From Oxytricha trifallax (lineage: Eukaryota; Ciliophora; Spirotrichea; Sporadotrichida; Oxytrichidae): a stretch of 64,000 nucleotides of DNA. The notes under the pieces were generated by a model that was not told the origin of the DNA, did not search any database, and worked only from the letters and a program-made list of their open reading frames with translations. Shown here in pieces: positions 45,902 to 58,945 of the stretch (position 1 is its first letter; every line of letters starts with the position of its first letter). The DNA is taken from assembly GCA_000711775.1 (NCBI GenBank), contig ARYC01001542.1, forward strand, positions 22,492-86,491, written 5' to 3'. Both the position numbers and the translations under genes were made by a program.

Positions 45902-46715
45902 AAGTGAAGATAACGATTTGAATATGAATATGAGTAATTCATCAAGATTTATAGTGTAAGTTAGGTCTTCAGCTGCTTTTACTGTCTTAATTCCTCTCCA
46001 TTTACAGTGTTTCCATCATCACATTTTTGATAACTTGTACTGTTCAGAATCATGAAGCTATTCTCATTTGATACTTAGCACTCCTACTGTCAACGAGAAC
46101 TACTTTTTAGGTCCTACTGCTGAAGCCGCCGCCATAGCTAGCTAGCCTCAAAGCTGTCTTGCTAGAGATCCTGGACCTCTGAGAGACCTCATTATAATTA
46201 GTAGAAATTTAATCATTTTCAGAGATTTAATAAATTAAATTAGGGCTATTAAAACTTTTTAAGTTTTAATGTTTGAGATATTTAAATCATACTAATAGGT
46301 TTAATCTATAAAGAATTTTTATTAGAGATGTTTTAATTAATTTTAGGCTTTAATATATTAATTCAAACTTGCCCTAATTTAATTTATTAAATCTCTGAAA
46401 ATGATTAAATTTCTACTAATTATAATGAGGTCTCTCAGAGGTCCAGGATCTCTAGCAAGACAGCTTTGAGGCTAGCTAGCTATGGCGGCGGCTTCAGCAG
46501 TAGGACCTAAAAAGTAGTTCTCGTTGACAGTAGGAGTGCTAAGTATCAAATGAGAATAGCTTCATGATTCTGAACAGTACAAGTTATCAAAAATGTGATG
46601 ATGGAAACACTGTAAATGGAGAGGAATTAAGACAGTAAAAGCAGCTGAAGACCTAACTTACACTATAAATCTTGATGAATTACTCATATTCATATTCAAA
46701 TCGTTATCTTCACTT
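45902..46715. mobile_element. Foldback element (814 bp) with gene-like arms
   Basis: Arms of about 347 bp (45902-46248 and 46369-46715) are nearly identical inverted copies around a ~120-bp AT-rich centre; outer ends AAGTGAAG, with TA at both junctions. The arms are GC-richer than the surroundings: the right arm reads MAAASAVGPKKQFSL and, in another frame, CDDGNTVNGE, a motif typical of Cys-rich (DUF4215-like) repeat proteins. The duplicated arms therefore seem to contain a piece of gene-derived sequence. Confidence 0.75.
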
Positions 46716-47345
46716 TAGTATCGTTTTATTGAGAGATATTATTTTAAAAAGTAACCTTTTTAATATATCTAATTTTATAGCTTCATTTAACTACTGCCAA
46801 AATTGAATTGAAAAGTTTGAATATTTACTATTTCATCAGCAGTTTATAATAAAATAGAGTAAATATTTCTCATCTAAATTTTATAAAAATCACGAGAAAA
46901 CAACAAAGTGAAGTAGGTTAAATAGTCAAACAGTGAAGTTTTATATTATTAATTAATTTTATTGTAAATTTAAAAATCAAGAAATTTGGTAATAATCGTT
47001 AAAATTTATTGCATATTCTTTGTAGCTCAAAAGTTTGGAATTAAAGTAGTCAATAATAAATATAGAAATAATTAATAAAATATAATTAAAATTGATTATA
47101 TTGCATAAGAGACTCAACAGTATTTTCACAGACAGGTATATGATTTATAGACTACTATAATAGAGTGAGCAATTTTAATTGATATTTAAACTTTTTTTTT
47201 AATTTTTCAAATATAGAAATCATTTCTCTTTTTTCAATTTATATTTTGATTTATATGTTTTTCAAAATTTTTTCTTACACTCTTTGTTGAAAATTAATAC
47301 AAAATGTATTTTGCTATTATTTTATATTGCAATAATAATTATATA
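46716..47345. repeat. Diverged direct repeat, right copy
   Basis: Counterpart of 45339-45900, starting at the junction of the foldback (AGTATCGTTTTATTGAGAG). Confidence 0.7.
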
Positions 47346-50300
47346 TTTAAGTACTTAGAATTTAAAGTTAATGATTAAATTTTTAAATTTCTACTTTTTT
47401 TCTGAATTTCATAATAATTAAGCTATTCTATATTAAAATCAATCATATCTCTTACGTTTTAAAAGAATTTCAAATAAATAAATTATTAATTATTAAATTT
47501 TTTTATAAAAAGCAATCATTTAACTTTTTTATTTTATTTATATCAATTAATAATATTACTTTACTTATAAGATTTTTTTGCATTTAATTCTTCTAGCCTA
47601 TGATATTAAGAAATGAAAAGTATGCAAAGGTGTAAATTAAAACAAAAATAAAAATTAAAAAATCTATTATGTTAACTTAATGTAAATAATTATAATTACT
47701 TTTTATAATATAATTTTTTTATTTATTTCTATTTTACTTATTAAATTATAATTAAACTAAAATTTATTTATAATAGTATGTAAATTAAAATTGATAAAAA
47801 TAATGTTATTTGCTTATATCTTTGAATTATTCTTATAATGAGACAAATGTTACTATTTTAATATTATATATTTAAGGAATTTATTTTTATAATAATTTTT
47901 TACTAAAGTATATTAAGTTTATTCAAAACTAATATCTATTATATATTTATTTTAGCAACGATAAAGAAGAAAGAATAGTACCAGAAAATTAATATAAATA
48001 ATAAATTTATTGATCTGGACTAAGTTTAAAAGATAAAATAATTTAGATAAAATGTAGATATTAATTGTAATTATTAGACTTTATTTCATTTATAAAGAAG
48101 ATTTCTATTTTTTTAAATGCTCATATTCTCGCTTAATTTTTTTAATAAGTAAGCTAAACTATAAAAGGTCACATTATTGTGAAAAATTTAAATTCAATTT
48201 GAAAAATGTAATTGATTTAGGCATTTTTAATTAAAATTAAAAATTACATATTATAATAAAATGCTGCTAAATTTGTCTTAGCCTCTACACAAAATAATAC
48301 TCATTTCGTTGAAATTACAAATTACTGGTTTACACTCAATTTGTTTAACTCTAAAATTTTTAATGGAATAAATTCAATAAAACTTCGAAAATAAACACCA
48401 ACAAATGAATTATAAACGTAATATATGTCTCACACAATACTATTTTTTTTAAATTCAAGATTGATATATTTATTTTGGGGGAATTTACATGTAATTTTTT
48501 TAATAAATCTATAAAATGTAGGAACTCTCAGGATAAATAATTATTCTTCAATTTTTTCTCTATTTTTTTTGTTAATTATTTTTTTAATAACAATTAATTT
48601 TTCTTATAATTTGAATTAAATGACATTTAGTTCAAATATACTACTAACTAATTTCTTCTGAGACTTTTAAAATTTATCTCTCTAAATAATATTTTTCCTT
48701 ATAAAATACATTTTAATTTATGTTAAATGAATATTTTTTTTTAAGATTCCTTTTTATATTAAATAACACTATTATGACTAATAATAATCGATATCTGCTG
48801 TTCTTTTTATTTTAAAGGTATTAAAGGATCTATTTTAAATCCCCTAAATTGTTACTAAATATTTTTAAATTTATATAAATTTTTATGAAGAATTCAATAA
48901 ATAATAAATATAAATATAATAAAATTAACCTACGAAAACATTACCCTTTTGTCTGGAAATCCCCCCATAATTAGTTATATTATTTGGTTTTTTAGGGGAA
49001 AAATAAATATTTAACGTAATTAAATGAAATAATTGATTTTTAATATTTTTTCTGCCTTTAATTTATTGAATAATTCTTGAATATATAATTAGCCTAATAT
49101 ATTATATGTGAAACCATCACTTCTGATATTCAAATAAATCTATATTTAAAAAATACTAATATAAATTTCATAGAAAAATATTATCACAAAATGTTATTAA
49201 TTTTATTTATTGTTTATATTTTTTACTAAATATTTCTTGATAAAGTTTACTTTTTAATTATACTTAGATTTTTTAATAAAAATAATTGTTAAATTATTCA
49301 GGACTAAAGTTAAATTTTGAAAAATAAATTAAATTATAATTATTTATTAATAACCTTTAGTTATATTTTTGGAAATGTCAGTCGTCTTTCAAACGAGAAA
49401 ACCCGAATATAACTCTTTTTGGAGTTAGATCAAAATTTAAATTGATTGATTCATTCTTAGAATGAATCAGAAACATAGCCAATTGTATAGTTTAACTTAA
49501 ATTAAAGAATCTATTGTAGTATCAAATTAAAACTAAATTTATTTTTTAGATTTTACACTGCAATAATTTAGTTACTTTTATTAATTTTTAATTTATTCCC
49601 CAAATCGAATGTAATCCTCAATGGTTTATATTAAATACAATATAAATTTGCTAGGATGTTTATAAATTTAAATGTTTTAAATGAGATCAAGTAACAATAA
49701 TTACTAGGATTTCATTAAGTATCTTTTGACTTTGATTGATCCTCAGGTTGCACGGCTCTATGTATAGAATCACTTAAAATTAATTAATAATATATGAATT
49801 ATTTAACTATGTAAATATTTTATTTAAAAAAGTTTATACTTTTAAGTATTCTTAAAAAATAACATTTTAAAATGTTTTTTCCAAACTTTTATAAAAAATT
49901 AATTAAAAGTTAATAAAATAATATTTAGTAAGACCCAAATTTATGGTTAATTGAGTAAGTATAAAGTATTATTCTTTATCCAAAAAAAACAATAAAATAG
50001 ATTTTTTGAATTGATATATAGTATTTTTGGGGTTTTTTGGATAGTTAAAAATAAGGCTTTATTTAATTTAATTTAAACAAGATTTATGAGCTACTCTTAA
50101 ATATATACTACACTCTGTATTGATTCTTTATAATCTAAAAATAGAATGATTTCTTTACCGATTTTTATTTCTCTTAGCATAAGTAAGAACTATTAATTTA
50201 CAACTCTTACTTAATACACCGAAGATTTATGGTATAACTTAAAATATTAAATAATATTAGCTCTAAATTGCTTGTTTGAGACAATTTATTTACAATAATC

Positions 50301-50427
50301 TGTGTTATCATTCTTTTCGCATCATGACTTATTTATAAAGGTGTTTAAGGTAAGTACATCTTCATTACTGAATAAATTTTATCTTATTATCAACTGTCTT
50401 CCTACTTTTTCATAAAAAAATATAAAT
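47346..50427. other. 3 kb AT-rich spacer
   Basis: Very AT-rich with no gene or RNA seen. Near 49590-49620 a sequence like one end of a P palindrome (CCCCAAATCGAATGTAATCCT) occurs without a clear partner. Confidence 0.4.
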
Positions 50428-50829
50428 ATTGCAGAAATACATTTGAATTTGGAAAATTAATTATAATTAAATTAATAATAAATCAAAATCGTGTCAGTTA
50501 AAGTTGGCCAATTTAAACAATCTTGGGCTCATTCGATAGAGAATTAAAAATAAGCTGTACTTTATTATTGGCGGTACTATTTTATCGCATCCAGGGAGCG
50601 AGATAACTTGACTTTAATTAAATGCCTTTAAATTCATTAAATTATACCTTCGCATTAAAGTCAAGTTATCTTGCTCTAGTGATGCGATAAAATAGTACCG
50701 CCAATAATAAAGTCCAGCTTATTTTTAATTCTCTATTGAATGAGCCCAAGATCGTTTAACTTCCACGATTTTGATTTATTATTAATTTAATTATAATTAA
50801 TTTTCCAAATTCAAATGTATTTCTACAAT
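50428..50829. repeat. Long palindrome P5
   Basis: A 402-bp P-family palindrome (left end ATTGCAGAAATACATTTG). The core (GGCGGTACTATTTTATCGCATC) is intermediate between P1/P3 and P2. The short spacer to 51087 has a CTAATCTAGAGC patch but no gene. Confidence 0.85.
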
Positions 50830-51171
50830 ATAATTAAAATAAACTTAAATGTAAATTAATTACTCTTTTTATACTGTTTACTTATCTGAGAAAGATACTC
50901 TTGATTTTGAAAATTATTTGCATATGTTTTAGGGGTATATATATGAAAAATCTTGCGATAGAGCACCACAGCTCGCTAATCTAGAGCAAAGAGTGCCAAG
51001 TTCATCAAATCTTTTTTGCAGATGTAGTCATAAAGTATTCAAAGTGAAATAAATTTCTTTGTAGATGTTTTCAATAACTAGTGATAAAATCAAAACCCCA
51101 AAACCACTTAATGAGGTTTATAAGTGCTTTGATTTGTAGGGAATTTGTTAGGGGTTGGGGTTATTAATTAA

Positions 51172-52172
51172 ATGCGAGACAAAATTACAAGCTTTTGGGG
51201 TCTATTTATGATGAAGATTATATAGATTTAGTGTTTAAACTGCGATATGGATGCGATATATACAGTGAATAATTCAATCCTGTACTTAATCATAAGTCAA
51301 TTGCACTGATCTTAAAGAGAAGTCCTTCAACTTTTCGCTCCCACTGCCTTATAGCTGTATAACTAAAGCAATAATAGCTGAATTCTTAGCCTAAGAGGAA
51401 GTCAAAGTTTCTATAGAAGCATATTGACTATCTTATTAATGAAAAAGCTTTGAAGTATTTGGCTCACTTCTTTCTCGACTAACGAGCTATTATGTTTCAC
51501 CGCCAGTTCCCTGAGTTGAAGATCTCTGCATAATCTGTTGCAAACATTTATAAACGAAACGGTATCTCTAACAAAGATGTAAATCGTATCAAGAGAGTAA
51601 TTGATTTCACTCTGCCATATTACAACAACAACTTAAATTATATTTATTATTAAATGCAAAGAGCCTAATAGAATAATATTAAGTTTATACATGCTGACGA
51701 GGCTGTATTTACATTCAACACTTTCATCTAGAAGTCTTGGTATAAGAGGCATAGCAACATAGAAGTATATGACTAGAATGTTATTCATCCTCGCTCTTTT
51801 AAGACAAAGCAGTATATTAAGTTCTTAGAGCAGCTGAGAGAGAAGTATCCTGAATAAGAGATTATACTATTCGTTGATAATCTTTCTGTTCATAAGACTA
51901 AAGAAACAAGGAAGAGTTATGAACAACTTAGAATAACGCCAGTGTTCAACGTACCTTACAGTCCATAGTTTAATGGAATTGAGTTTTACTGGGGAATATT
52001 AAAAGGTCATTACAAGAAACTGCTGCTATACCACTTGATGCATGACCTACCTATCGATACAGTAGACTTTATTAAAAGCTCAGCGAAGAGAGTAGATAAT
52101 TTGTTGGCTTAAAAGTGTGCTAAAGAAGGGAGAGTGAATGTATATAAATAAGTTTTGTAGTTAAGTTAATGA
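51172..52172 (+). pseudogene. Transposase of TBE-E with N-terminal indel and 63-nt deletion
   Basis: ATG 51172 (MRD...) to TGA 52170. A 1-nt loss near 51183 shifts the first codons. An in-frame deletion of 21 codons near 51777 removes the segment between the tyrosine-aspartate (VYD) strand and the VIHPRS motif that is present in TBE-F. HADEAVF, LFVDNLSVH and GIEFYW are all kept. No TGA corresponds to codon 71 of the type I elements. Confidence 0.8.
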
Positions 52173-52181
52173 ATATATAAG

Positions 52182-52969
52182 TCACATTTAAAATTCTTTA
52201 GAGGGAGCTGGCTTCTCTTTCTTTTCTTCTACTTCTTGCTTCCATCCTCCTAAGTTTCTTCTCTTGCTGCCAGCTCCAGCATCTATGTTCATTGACTCTG
52301 GAGGCTAAATATTTGAATAAAGTCTCTTGCTGACTTCATACTTTGTCTGCGACTTTCGCTCTCTGTGAAGCTTGCTCTATTCCTTCATCAAGAAGATGCC
52401 AGTACCAGATTTTTCTAAAGAGTTAAGCTATAAATCTTACTTGAAATATAAGGGTGCTTCTGCAGCTCTGATAGCCGGCTCTCACTTATCTTGATCCCTT
52501 GTTTGTCCTTATCTTCTGAAGAGATGCTGTACCTTTTCTTATGAGATTCTTGAATAATTTCTTTCAAGTAATCACCTTTAATTGTTGCAAGTATGCCAAA
52601 GAAATAGTTTCTTTCAGGAAGTTTATTTGACAACTGCTTCTTAGTAGGCAGGTACAGCGAAACCTCTGGGTCATTCATAGCATCATCATATAAGTTAGTC
52701 ACTGAGATTTCTGGATAGTTTGGAATCTCTGCAAACTTTACATCTTAAGTTTTCAATGCTTTCTTCTCTTCGCAGAGTATCGCCCTTAGAAATGAAATTT
52801 TGGTACCTTCCATCGTTGGCAAGAACAAACCAACTACATAATCAAGATGAGTTACTATGAGTTCATTACCTTGCTGCACCAGGTAGCGGTGCAAATCCTC
52901 CTTGCTTCTAAATCTTTGAATCAATTCTTGTGCTTGCACTCTTTTCATTGCATCATTCATTGACTCCAT
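52182..52969 (-). CDS. TBE 22 kDa gene, type II, intact with two micro-introns
   Basis: ATG 52967-52969 (MESMNDAMKRVQAQ) to TGA 52182-52184. Introns at 52834-52869 (36 nt, GTAATG...ATGTAG; it happens to be open) and 52415-52440 (26 nt, GTAAGA...CTTTAG, branch-like CTTAAC). Spliced length 242 codons including stop, matching type I. Ends in a Lys/Glu-rich tail. Confidence 0.85.
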
Positions 52970-53159
52970 CTTGTTTACAGATCTAAGAAATGATATTCAA
53001 ATTTAAGTTTATTGATTTCAATTATATACCTCTGTAAAACTTACTATTAAATATGGGCATCCTATAGGAGGTCAACCTCTAAGAAGGATATGGAGAAGGT
53101 TTTGAGAACTGGTTTCAAACTTGAGAGATTGATATCAATTTCTACTGTTATAGTTCCAT

Positions 53160-53504
53160 ATTTTTAAATTTAAATTGGTACGTACTTAATTAGGAGCAGC
53201 TCCTAAAATGCTAGTACTTAATTAGGAGCACCCTAATTTTAATCATAAAATCACAAAATACCTCCTAAAGCAGTACGTACTTAATTAGGTGCACCTCCTA
53301 AATCGGTACGTACTATAATCAACTTATTATTGAAAGTAAAAATGGTTACTTCCTCACCCATATGTAGAGCTGGATCGTCTCTTAACACTCATAATTCTTC
53401 TCTAATACTCTAAGAACTTCCCTTGAAACTTGTAGGCTTGCAAAGCTCTCATATAAGCTCTCAGTTATAGAGGCAGTTTTATAATTTTAAATTCAAATTT
53501 AAAT
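53160..53504. promoter_or_regulatory. Type II divergent intergenic region of TBE-E
   Basis: Repeats of GTACTTAATTAGGAGC and GTACGTAC-type motifs between 53175 and 53315, and TTTAAATTCAAATTTAAAT just before the kinase ATG. Counterpart of the type I GGTACC array. Confidence 0.45.
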
Positions 53505-54950
53505 ATGAGCGCTAACATTTTAAGAAAAACAACAGCACTTCCATCAAACTAAATGAGACTTACCTTTGGCGTCAATAAAAAGTGTGATAGCTGTGAGATA
53601 AACTCTCATAAAGAACTACCAGAGCTATCACTTGAGGTCTCTGTTATTAAAATAGAAATTAATAATAGAAAATAAATGGCAAACAAGCGTGTGGGAGACA
53701 GAGGAGGAGAAAGGTAATAATGAAATTCCTATACAAACTGAAGAGGTTGAAGTCTATTTTTGTGAATTATGTGAGAGAGATTTTGCTCATAAATCAAGCT
53801 GGTACAGACATAAGAAAGAGCATAGAGAAGCCAAGCCCACTGTATACTCAAAGCATGATAAAATAGATGGAAATTATGACTGCTTTGAGTGCCATTAGCA
53901 ATACTCTCATACAAGAGACTTGAAGAAGCATCTATTAAAAGCTCACAAGAAAGATATAGATATTGAGAATCATGAAGTTGAGCTGAAGCTTCTCAACAAA
54001 AGAAAAGCGAGGGAATATTCTAAGGTCGTAGTGCCTGAATAAGCAAGAGAGTTAGAGTACGTTAGGAAGGCACGCAACCAACTGACCTCTGAAATCACAA
54101 AAATCATGATCAAAATTCAATACAAGAAAATACCAGTTCTTGCGTAGATAGATTTAATACTTCTCTTTAAAGTTATCTTATTCTAGAGGACTCCTTTGAT
54201 AAGAAAGTTATCAATGATCATCAATACGCATACAAGGTGTATCCCTTCAACTATCTCTTAAGTGATGATAAATATTAGATGGAGTTTACAAATGAGTATC
54301 AAGTACTCACTCAAGCAAAGTTTAAAGAGTGTAGTTACTTAATCAAGCTAGATGCTGTTCTCCTTGCCAAGGATCATGTTGCTTTCAGACTTCCACTTTA
54401 TGAAATGACCCTAAGAGATTTCATAACAGATCAAAGGAATCATTAGTAACTTGGATAAATAGCAACTCAAACCGTATAAGGTATTAAAAAGCTTCATAAA
54501 TTAGGGTTTGTTCACAGAGATTTGAAGCCAGAAAATATAATGATAAACTTCTCACCTGTAATAGTAGCAATAATTGATTTCAACAGAGCCTAAAGAGTGG
54601 AAGTATCAAGGCTTGGAACTGTAATGGGAACGCAAGGGTACTATCCAGAAAGAGAAGACTGGAGAGATGGAGACTTTTAGTGGGATGTGTGGGCTTTAGC
54701 AGCAATAATAATAGAGTGCGATATGCCTCGCAATGAATACTACTCTACAAGATGCGAGAAGGATGCTAAACAAAGAATAAAGCAATTTATTGACAAAACA
54801 AGAGTATCTCAATCAATGAAACAAATGGCAGAGTCAATAATAATTAAACCAAACTCAAGATCAGACATATCAATAGAGCAGATAGAGTTGTGGTTAAGTA
54901 AGATAAACTTCAGACCTCTCCCACATGATCCAAAAGTGCATTTTGAGTGA
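53505..54950 (+). pseudogene. Zinc-finger/kinase gene of TBE-E, frameshifted
   Basis: ATG 53505 (MSANILRKT) to TGA 54948. Frame shifts near 53680 and near 54160. Fingers CELCERDFAHK...H...H and CFECHQQYSHT...H...H, and kinase motifs HRDLKPENIM, DFNRAQRV, MGTQGYYPE and WDVWALAAI are intact within the pieces. Confidence 0.85.
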
Positions 54951-55072
54951 TTAAATTAAATACATTTACTATAAATTTCACATTAAAACCTATTAATAAC
55001 CCCAACCCCTAACAAATTCCCTACAAATCAAAGCACTTATAAACCTCATTAAGGGGTTTTGGGGTTTTGAAT

Positions 55073-57780
55073 GCTAAACTTATAGCAAGCATGATACCAA
55101 AACTTTTACCTTCAATTAAATTCGACTATAATTACACTCTGTTTTAACTTAGTCTATTATTATACTTGCCATTATTTTTTAAGTTGATACTATTATCTTA
55201 TTAAATAAACCCTAAATTTCAATAATTTTTCTCATTCTTTTTGTTTATTGACCTAAATTACCAACCTCAGTAAAATTTCAATTATACCCCAGAAATCAAA
55301 GTAATTAAACAAAATTTAAGGTTGGGAGGTTTTATTACTCCCACAGTTCTATATTTATTCTCTTTGATATGATTTTAATTTAAATTTAAATTGTAGTTAT
55401 AAAAAGCAATTCAACTAAGAATTTTGAGCGAGCTCTTATTAACAAATAATATTGGGTTCTTATTTTTTTAGTTAATCAAATTATAGCTTACATGGATATC
55501 AAAGTAATGCAACTCATGTTGAAAGTTAACCTACACATCACTTTTTTTAATATAATCATTAAAAAAATATAAAAGAAACATCTTCGGTTTCATCCTGTAA
55601 TCGCGGATAAGAAGATTTTGTAATCTTTTTTGCTTGGACTATTCTTGAAAAACATGTAAAAGTAATATTTTGCTTCATTTATTAATAATACATTACTGAA
55701 GAATTTATTTAATTAGAGTCTCTTATAAGATTATTCCGTTTTGTTGATCCAAAAATAGTTTAATTCATATTAATTTTCTATAATAACTTAAAAATGTAAA
55801 TGATTTGTAATAGAGAAAGATGTTTACAAATGGAAATTAATCTGAAAATCTTAAAAAAACAAGCTAAAAATGTTTTTCAGAATTCATTTTTTCAAAACGA
55901 ATATCCTAAATACTTAATTTTTTTTCTTAATCTATCATGAAATTACTTTTAAATCTAATTATTTTTAATATCATCATCTTTAAATAAGAAGATAATATAT
56001 TAATATGTAAGTAAATTTGAGAGATAAAATATAATATATAGATAAATTTAAAATTATTAATCACGAAAAGTCATTGAAGAAAACTTTTGATTTTACTTAT
56101 GAAGGGAGAGATCATTATTTTCACGTAGATGAATTCTTCAGACAACAATAAATTTATTAGAGTACAATTATTACTATTATTTATTTGAATAAATTAGTTA
56201 TAATAAATAAAGATAAATATTATTTAATAATAACAATAACTGTAATAATAATTTATTGAACGTAATTGATGAATGACTAAATATTTTTTCATTCAGCTAA
56301 TAAATATTATATTTATTATTTTTATTATAACAAAGCCTTAGGTATTCTATTTAAGTTATGAATTATAATAATTATTATAATTAATTTATTCTGTTTAAAG
56401 CAGGAAATTACATAAATATAAAGTTCAATGATACTTTTTAGTTTATATCAGTAGATTCCATAATAATTTGGATTTTAATTTAATAAATACTTTATAATGT
56501 TACTTTTTTCCCCATACTTAGATTAAACTAAATTTCCCACATATTATCTAAGACCCTTTGTTTAAATAATCAAAGTAAAGTGAGTTCTTTTTATATTTAT
56601 TAATGTAAATAACAGATCTAAAATATGTTAGCAGGTTTAAAAATTGGAGAAAAAAAACATTTAGAATTGATTAATACATATATCCTTAGATTTCAGTAAA
56701 TGATTTATTAACTTAAATTTTGTTTTTACGACCAAAATTCTGAATAGCTGTGGTAATAAAAGATGTCTCTCTCACTATGTCCTCTAAACTAGAAATTGAA
56801 ATGATAATAAAAAGGATATTTAAAATATTATATATAGTTCAATTATTAAATAAAGTTTAGTAATTCATCAATTGCTTGCAGTTAGTTATTATTGCAGTTA
56901 TTATTATTAATTAATACTTAACTTTACCAATAATTCATTTTATTATTCAGTATATCGTCAAAATTAACTAAATAAAAAAATTTAAACCGTTTTTTATTTT
57001 TATTAATACAATTTAATAATTAAAATATTATATCATTTTTTTAAGAAATTTAGACTTAAATCATAAAAAAATGGGTATATTATAAAAATTATAGATAAAG
57101 TTATTTATTTCAAAAAGAAAAGTGAATTTAATAATTTACTAATTCAAAATTCTCCATTTATATTTAGATTATTATTTATTTTTATATAAAAAAATTAAAG
57201 GCAATATAAGAATTAATAATGCTGTATTAAACAACAAAATCGTGAAATTTTAGAAATTGTGAAAGAAAAAGAAAAACTCAAATCTGACAATGAAAGAATT
57301 AAGATCTTACAGTAATTTAAATCTAAAATATAATATAGATACTATAATGTTGGCTTAATCATATGAATCATATAGAATTAAATTTTAATATATTTGTATT
57401 TTTTAACATTTGAATAACTAATTCGAAGAATAAATCTAAGAATCTAAATTTATTAATATAAATCAAGGAGTTAACTTTTCTCAGTAGATTTATATTAAAA
57501 AATCTATTAAACTTTTCAGAAGAATAATTGAAACTTTAAATACATAATTTCTATGAAGATAAGATAATAGATATTAAGATAATGAATGTCAATAAATTAA
57601 TTTTCCATGCATATTTTTATATGCATTAATAATTTATTTATTAACTTCATCATAAGAAGTTGTTTTTGCTTTTTTTATTTAAATGTTTAAATAACTATTA
57701 TATAAAACCCCAAAGCTATTATTTACAAGATTTGGGTGACGATAATATTTAATTAAGATAGATAAAAATATTATTAAAAT
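55073..57780. other. AT-rich spacer with one coiled-coil-like frame
   Basis: Largely AT-rich. A + strand frame open from 56805 to TGA 57364 ends in a charged heptad-like stretch near 57230-57330 (NREILEIVKEKEKLKSDNER). A second frame at 57400-57560 reads INQGVNFSQQIYIKKSIK. They may be parts of one gene but are not distinguishable from chance with confidence. Confidence 0.3.
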
Positions 57781-57781
57781 T

Positions 57782-57864
57782 TGGTAGCTTTAGTAATTTA
57801 GAAGAGGGGCCTGTCAGTAGTAAAGGTAGTAGTAGTATAGGCATTTGTACTAAAGCTACCAAAA
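57782..57864. repeat. 15-bp inverted repeat bordering the GC-rich block
   Basis: TTGGTAGCTTTAGTA near 57781-57795 and its exact complement TACTAAAGCTACCAA at 57848-57862, separated by ~52 bp that include GGTAGTAGTAGTATAGG. It marks the left boundary of the coding block that follows. Confidence 0.6.
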
Positions 57865-57867
57865 TGA

Positions 57868-58152
57868 AGAGATCCCCAATTTAATCATTTTAGCTTGCTC
57901 GAACCCTATAATAATACTTTTGAAATCCATATAGACACCCGATCCCTATCTATGACCCACCTTCTCCTCGATATTCACAACCCCATTTACGAGCAAGACG
58001 ACCCTGAGTCGCCGACTGACTAAACCCAGGATCTGCTGCTCGACTATCTTGGATTTGACGATCCTCTGCTAACAAGGACATCTTTTAAACAGCGCCTAGA
58101 CATTCTCCTGAGCAACATTTAGATGGCGAACAGAAGTCATGGGGCCCTCTGA
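57868..58152 (+). CDS. Coding segment, N-terminal part of an unknown gene
   Basis: Open from 57868 to TGA 58150; Met at 57952 (MTHLLLDIHNPIYEQDD, then QDLLLDYLGFDDPLL). Third codon positions are G/C-rich, in strong contrast with the neighbouring spacer, as expected of real hypotrich coding sequence (a macronuclear-destined segment). The antisense frame is also open but has a less protein-like composition. No family recognised. Confidence 0.5.
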
Positions 58153-58155
58153 CAC

Positions 58156-58830
58156 GTGGCTAGTAGCATACTGGGCACGCGCTCCACGCTCTCCTATTCG
58201 ACAATAGTGGTCGAGGCCTTGCAAGCAACTGTCAAAATGGGGAGGGAAGATGGTGGGCGCCATATTGGAGGCTCTCATGATGATTCGACACATTACCAAA
58301 CGATGGGAACTTTCTTGGATCCCACGATGGACTTCTCGCTAGCGGGATTTAGGGAAGGTGCACAGCGAAACCTATTAGACTCTAAGAGCAATGAGTGCAG
58401 GAATCCCAGCAAATTTCTCAGTAATCGCGGCTGCCAGGACACCATTGGCTAGGAGCCGCCAAGCCTGGAAAGTCAATGCGTGTCACCCAAAGTTGTCCCT
58501 AATGGAAAGATAGCCGCCCAATTTGCTTTGGTATCAAATAACCAATATTTAAAAGGCTATGGAAACAGCGCCTTAACTGTCACCACGGCTGCCATAGTTG
58601 GTTGTACTTATTAAAAGTGAAGATAAATTGAATAGCATTCCAGGGGTGCCCTGATATCCCTCTTGTGTAAAAGCTATTTGACTCGATACCTTCTAATTCA
58701 GGATTCCAGGCACCCTGCTCTTTAGCTGTGCTATTAGTCTCTTTGGCGGCCGGGCTGGTGAAAGATTAACCATTTGGGTTATTGAGAATACCTAAACAGC
58801 TAGAGAGATGAAGGTTTAGACAACACATTC
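58156..58830. CDS. GC-rich block, coding strand uncertain
   Basis: Several frames are open on both strands. Plus: one frame from ATG 58156 (MASSILGTRSTLSYS) to TGA near 58618, and another with KMVGAILEALMMIRHITKRW. Minus: ATG 58828 to TGA 58580 reads EQGAWNPELEGIESNSF and GISGHPWNAIQFIF, followed after a shift by PFKYWLFDTKANWAAIF. Because some of the best-looking protein is on the minus strand between two plus-strand segments, inverted or scrambled macronuclear-destined segments are plausible. I cannot choose by eye. Confidence 0.35.
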
Positions 58831-58945
58831 CAAAATTTTTTGAATATTCCAGATTGCTATCGTCATGTGGCAATGAAGTTGACTCCTTATCTCGAAAATG
58901 GTAACAGCTAGCTGAGCAGGGATTTTTGACTCACAAGAACAAATC

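Larger units (their letters stand above)
51091..55069 (+). mobile_element. TBE-E, complete type II TBE (3979 bp)
   Basis: C4A4 ends with AAT duplications (51088-51090 and 55070-55072). Same gene order as type I but clearly diverged; same subfamily as TBE-B and TBE-F. The 22 kDa gene is intact, the other two are damaged. Confidence 0.95.

Noticed and set aside
49560-49625. A sixth P-family palindrome
   Set aside because: Only one end-like sequence is visible; no inverted partner found within ~500 bp.
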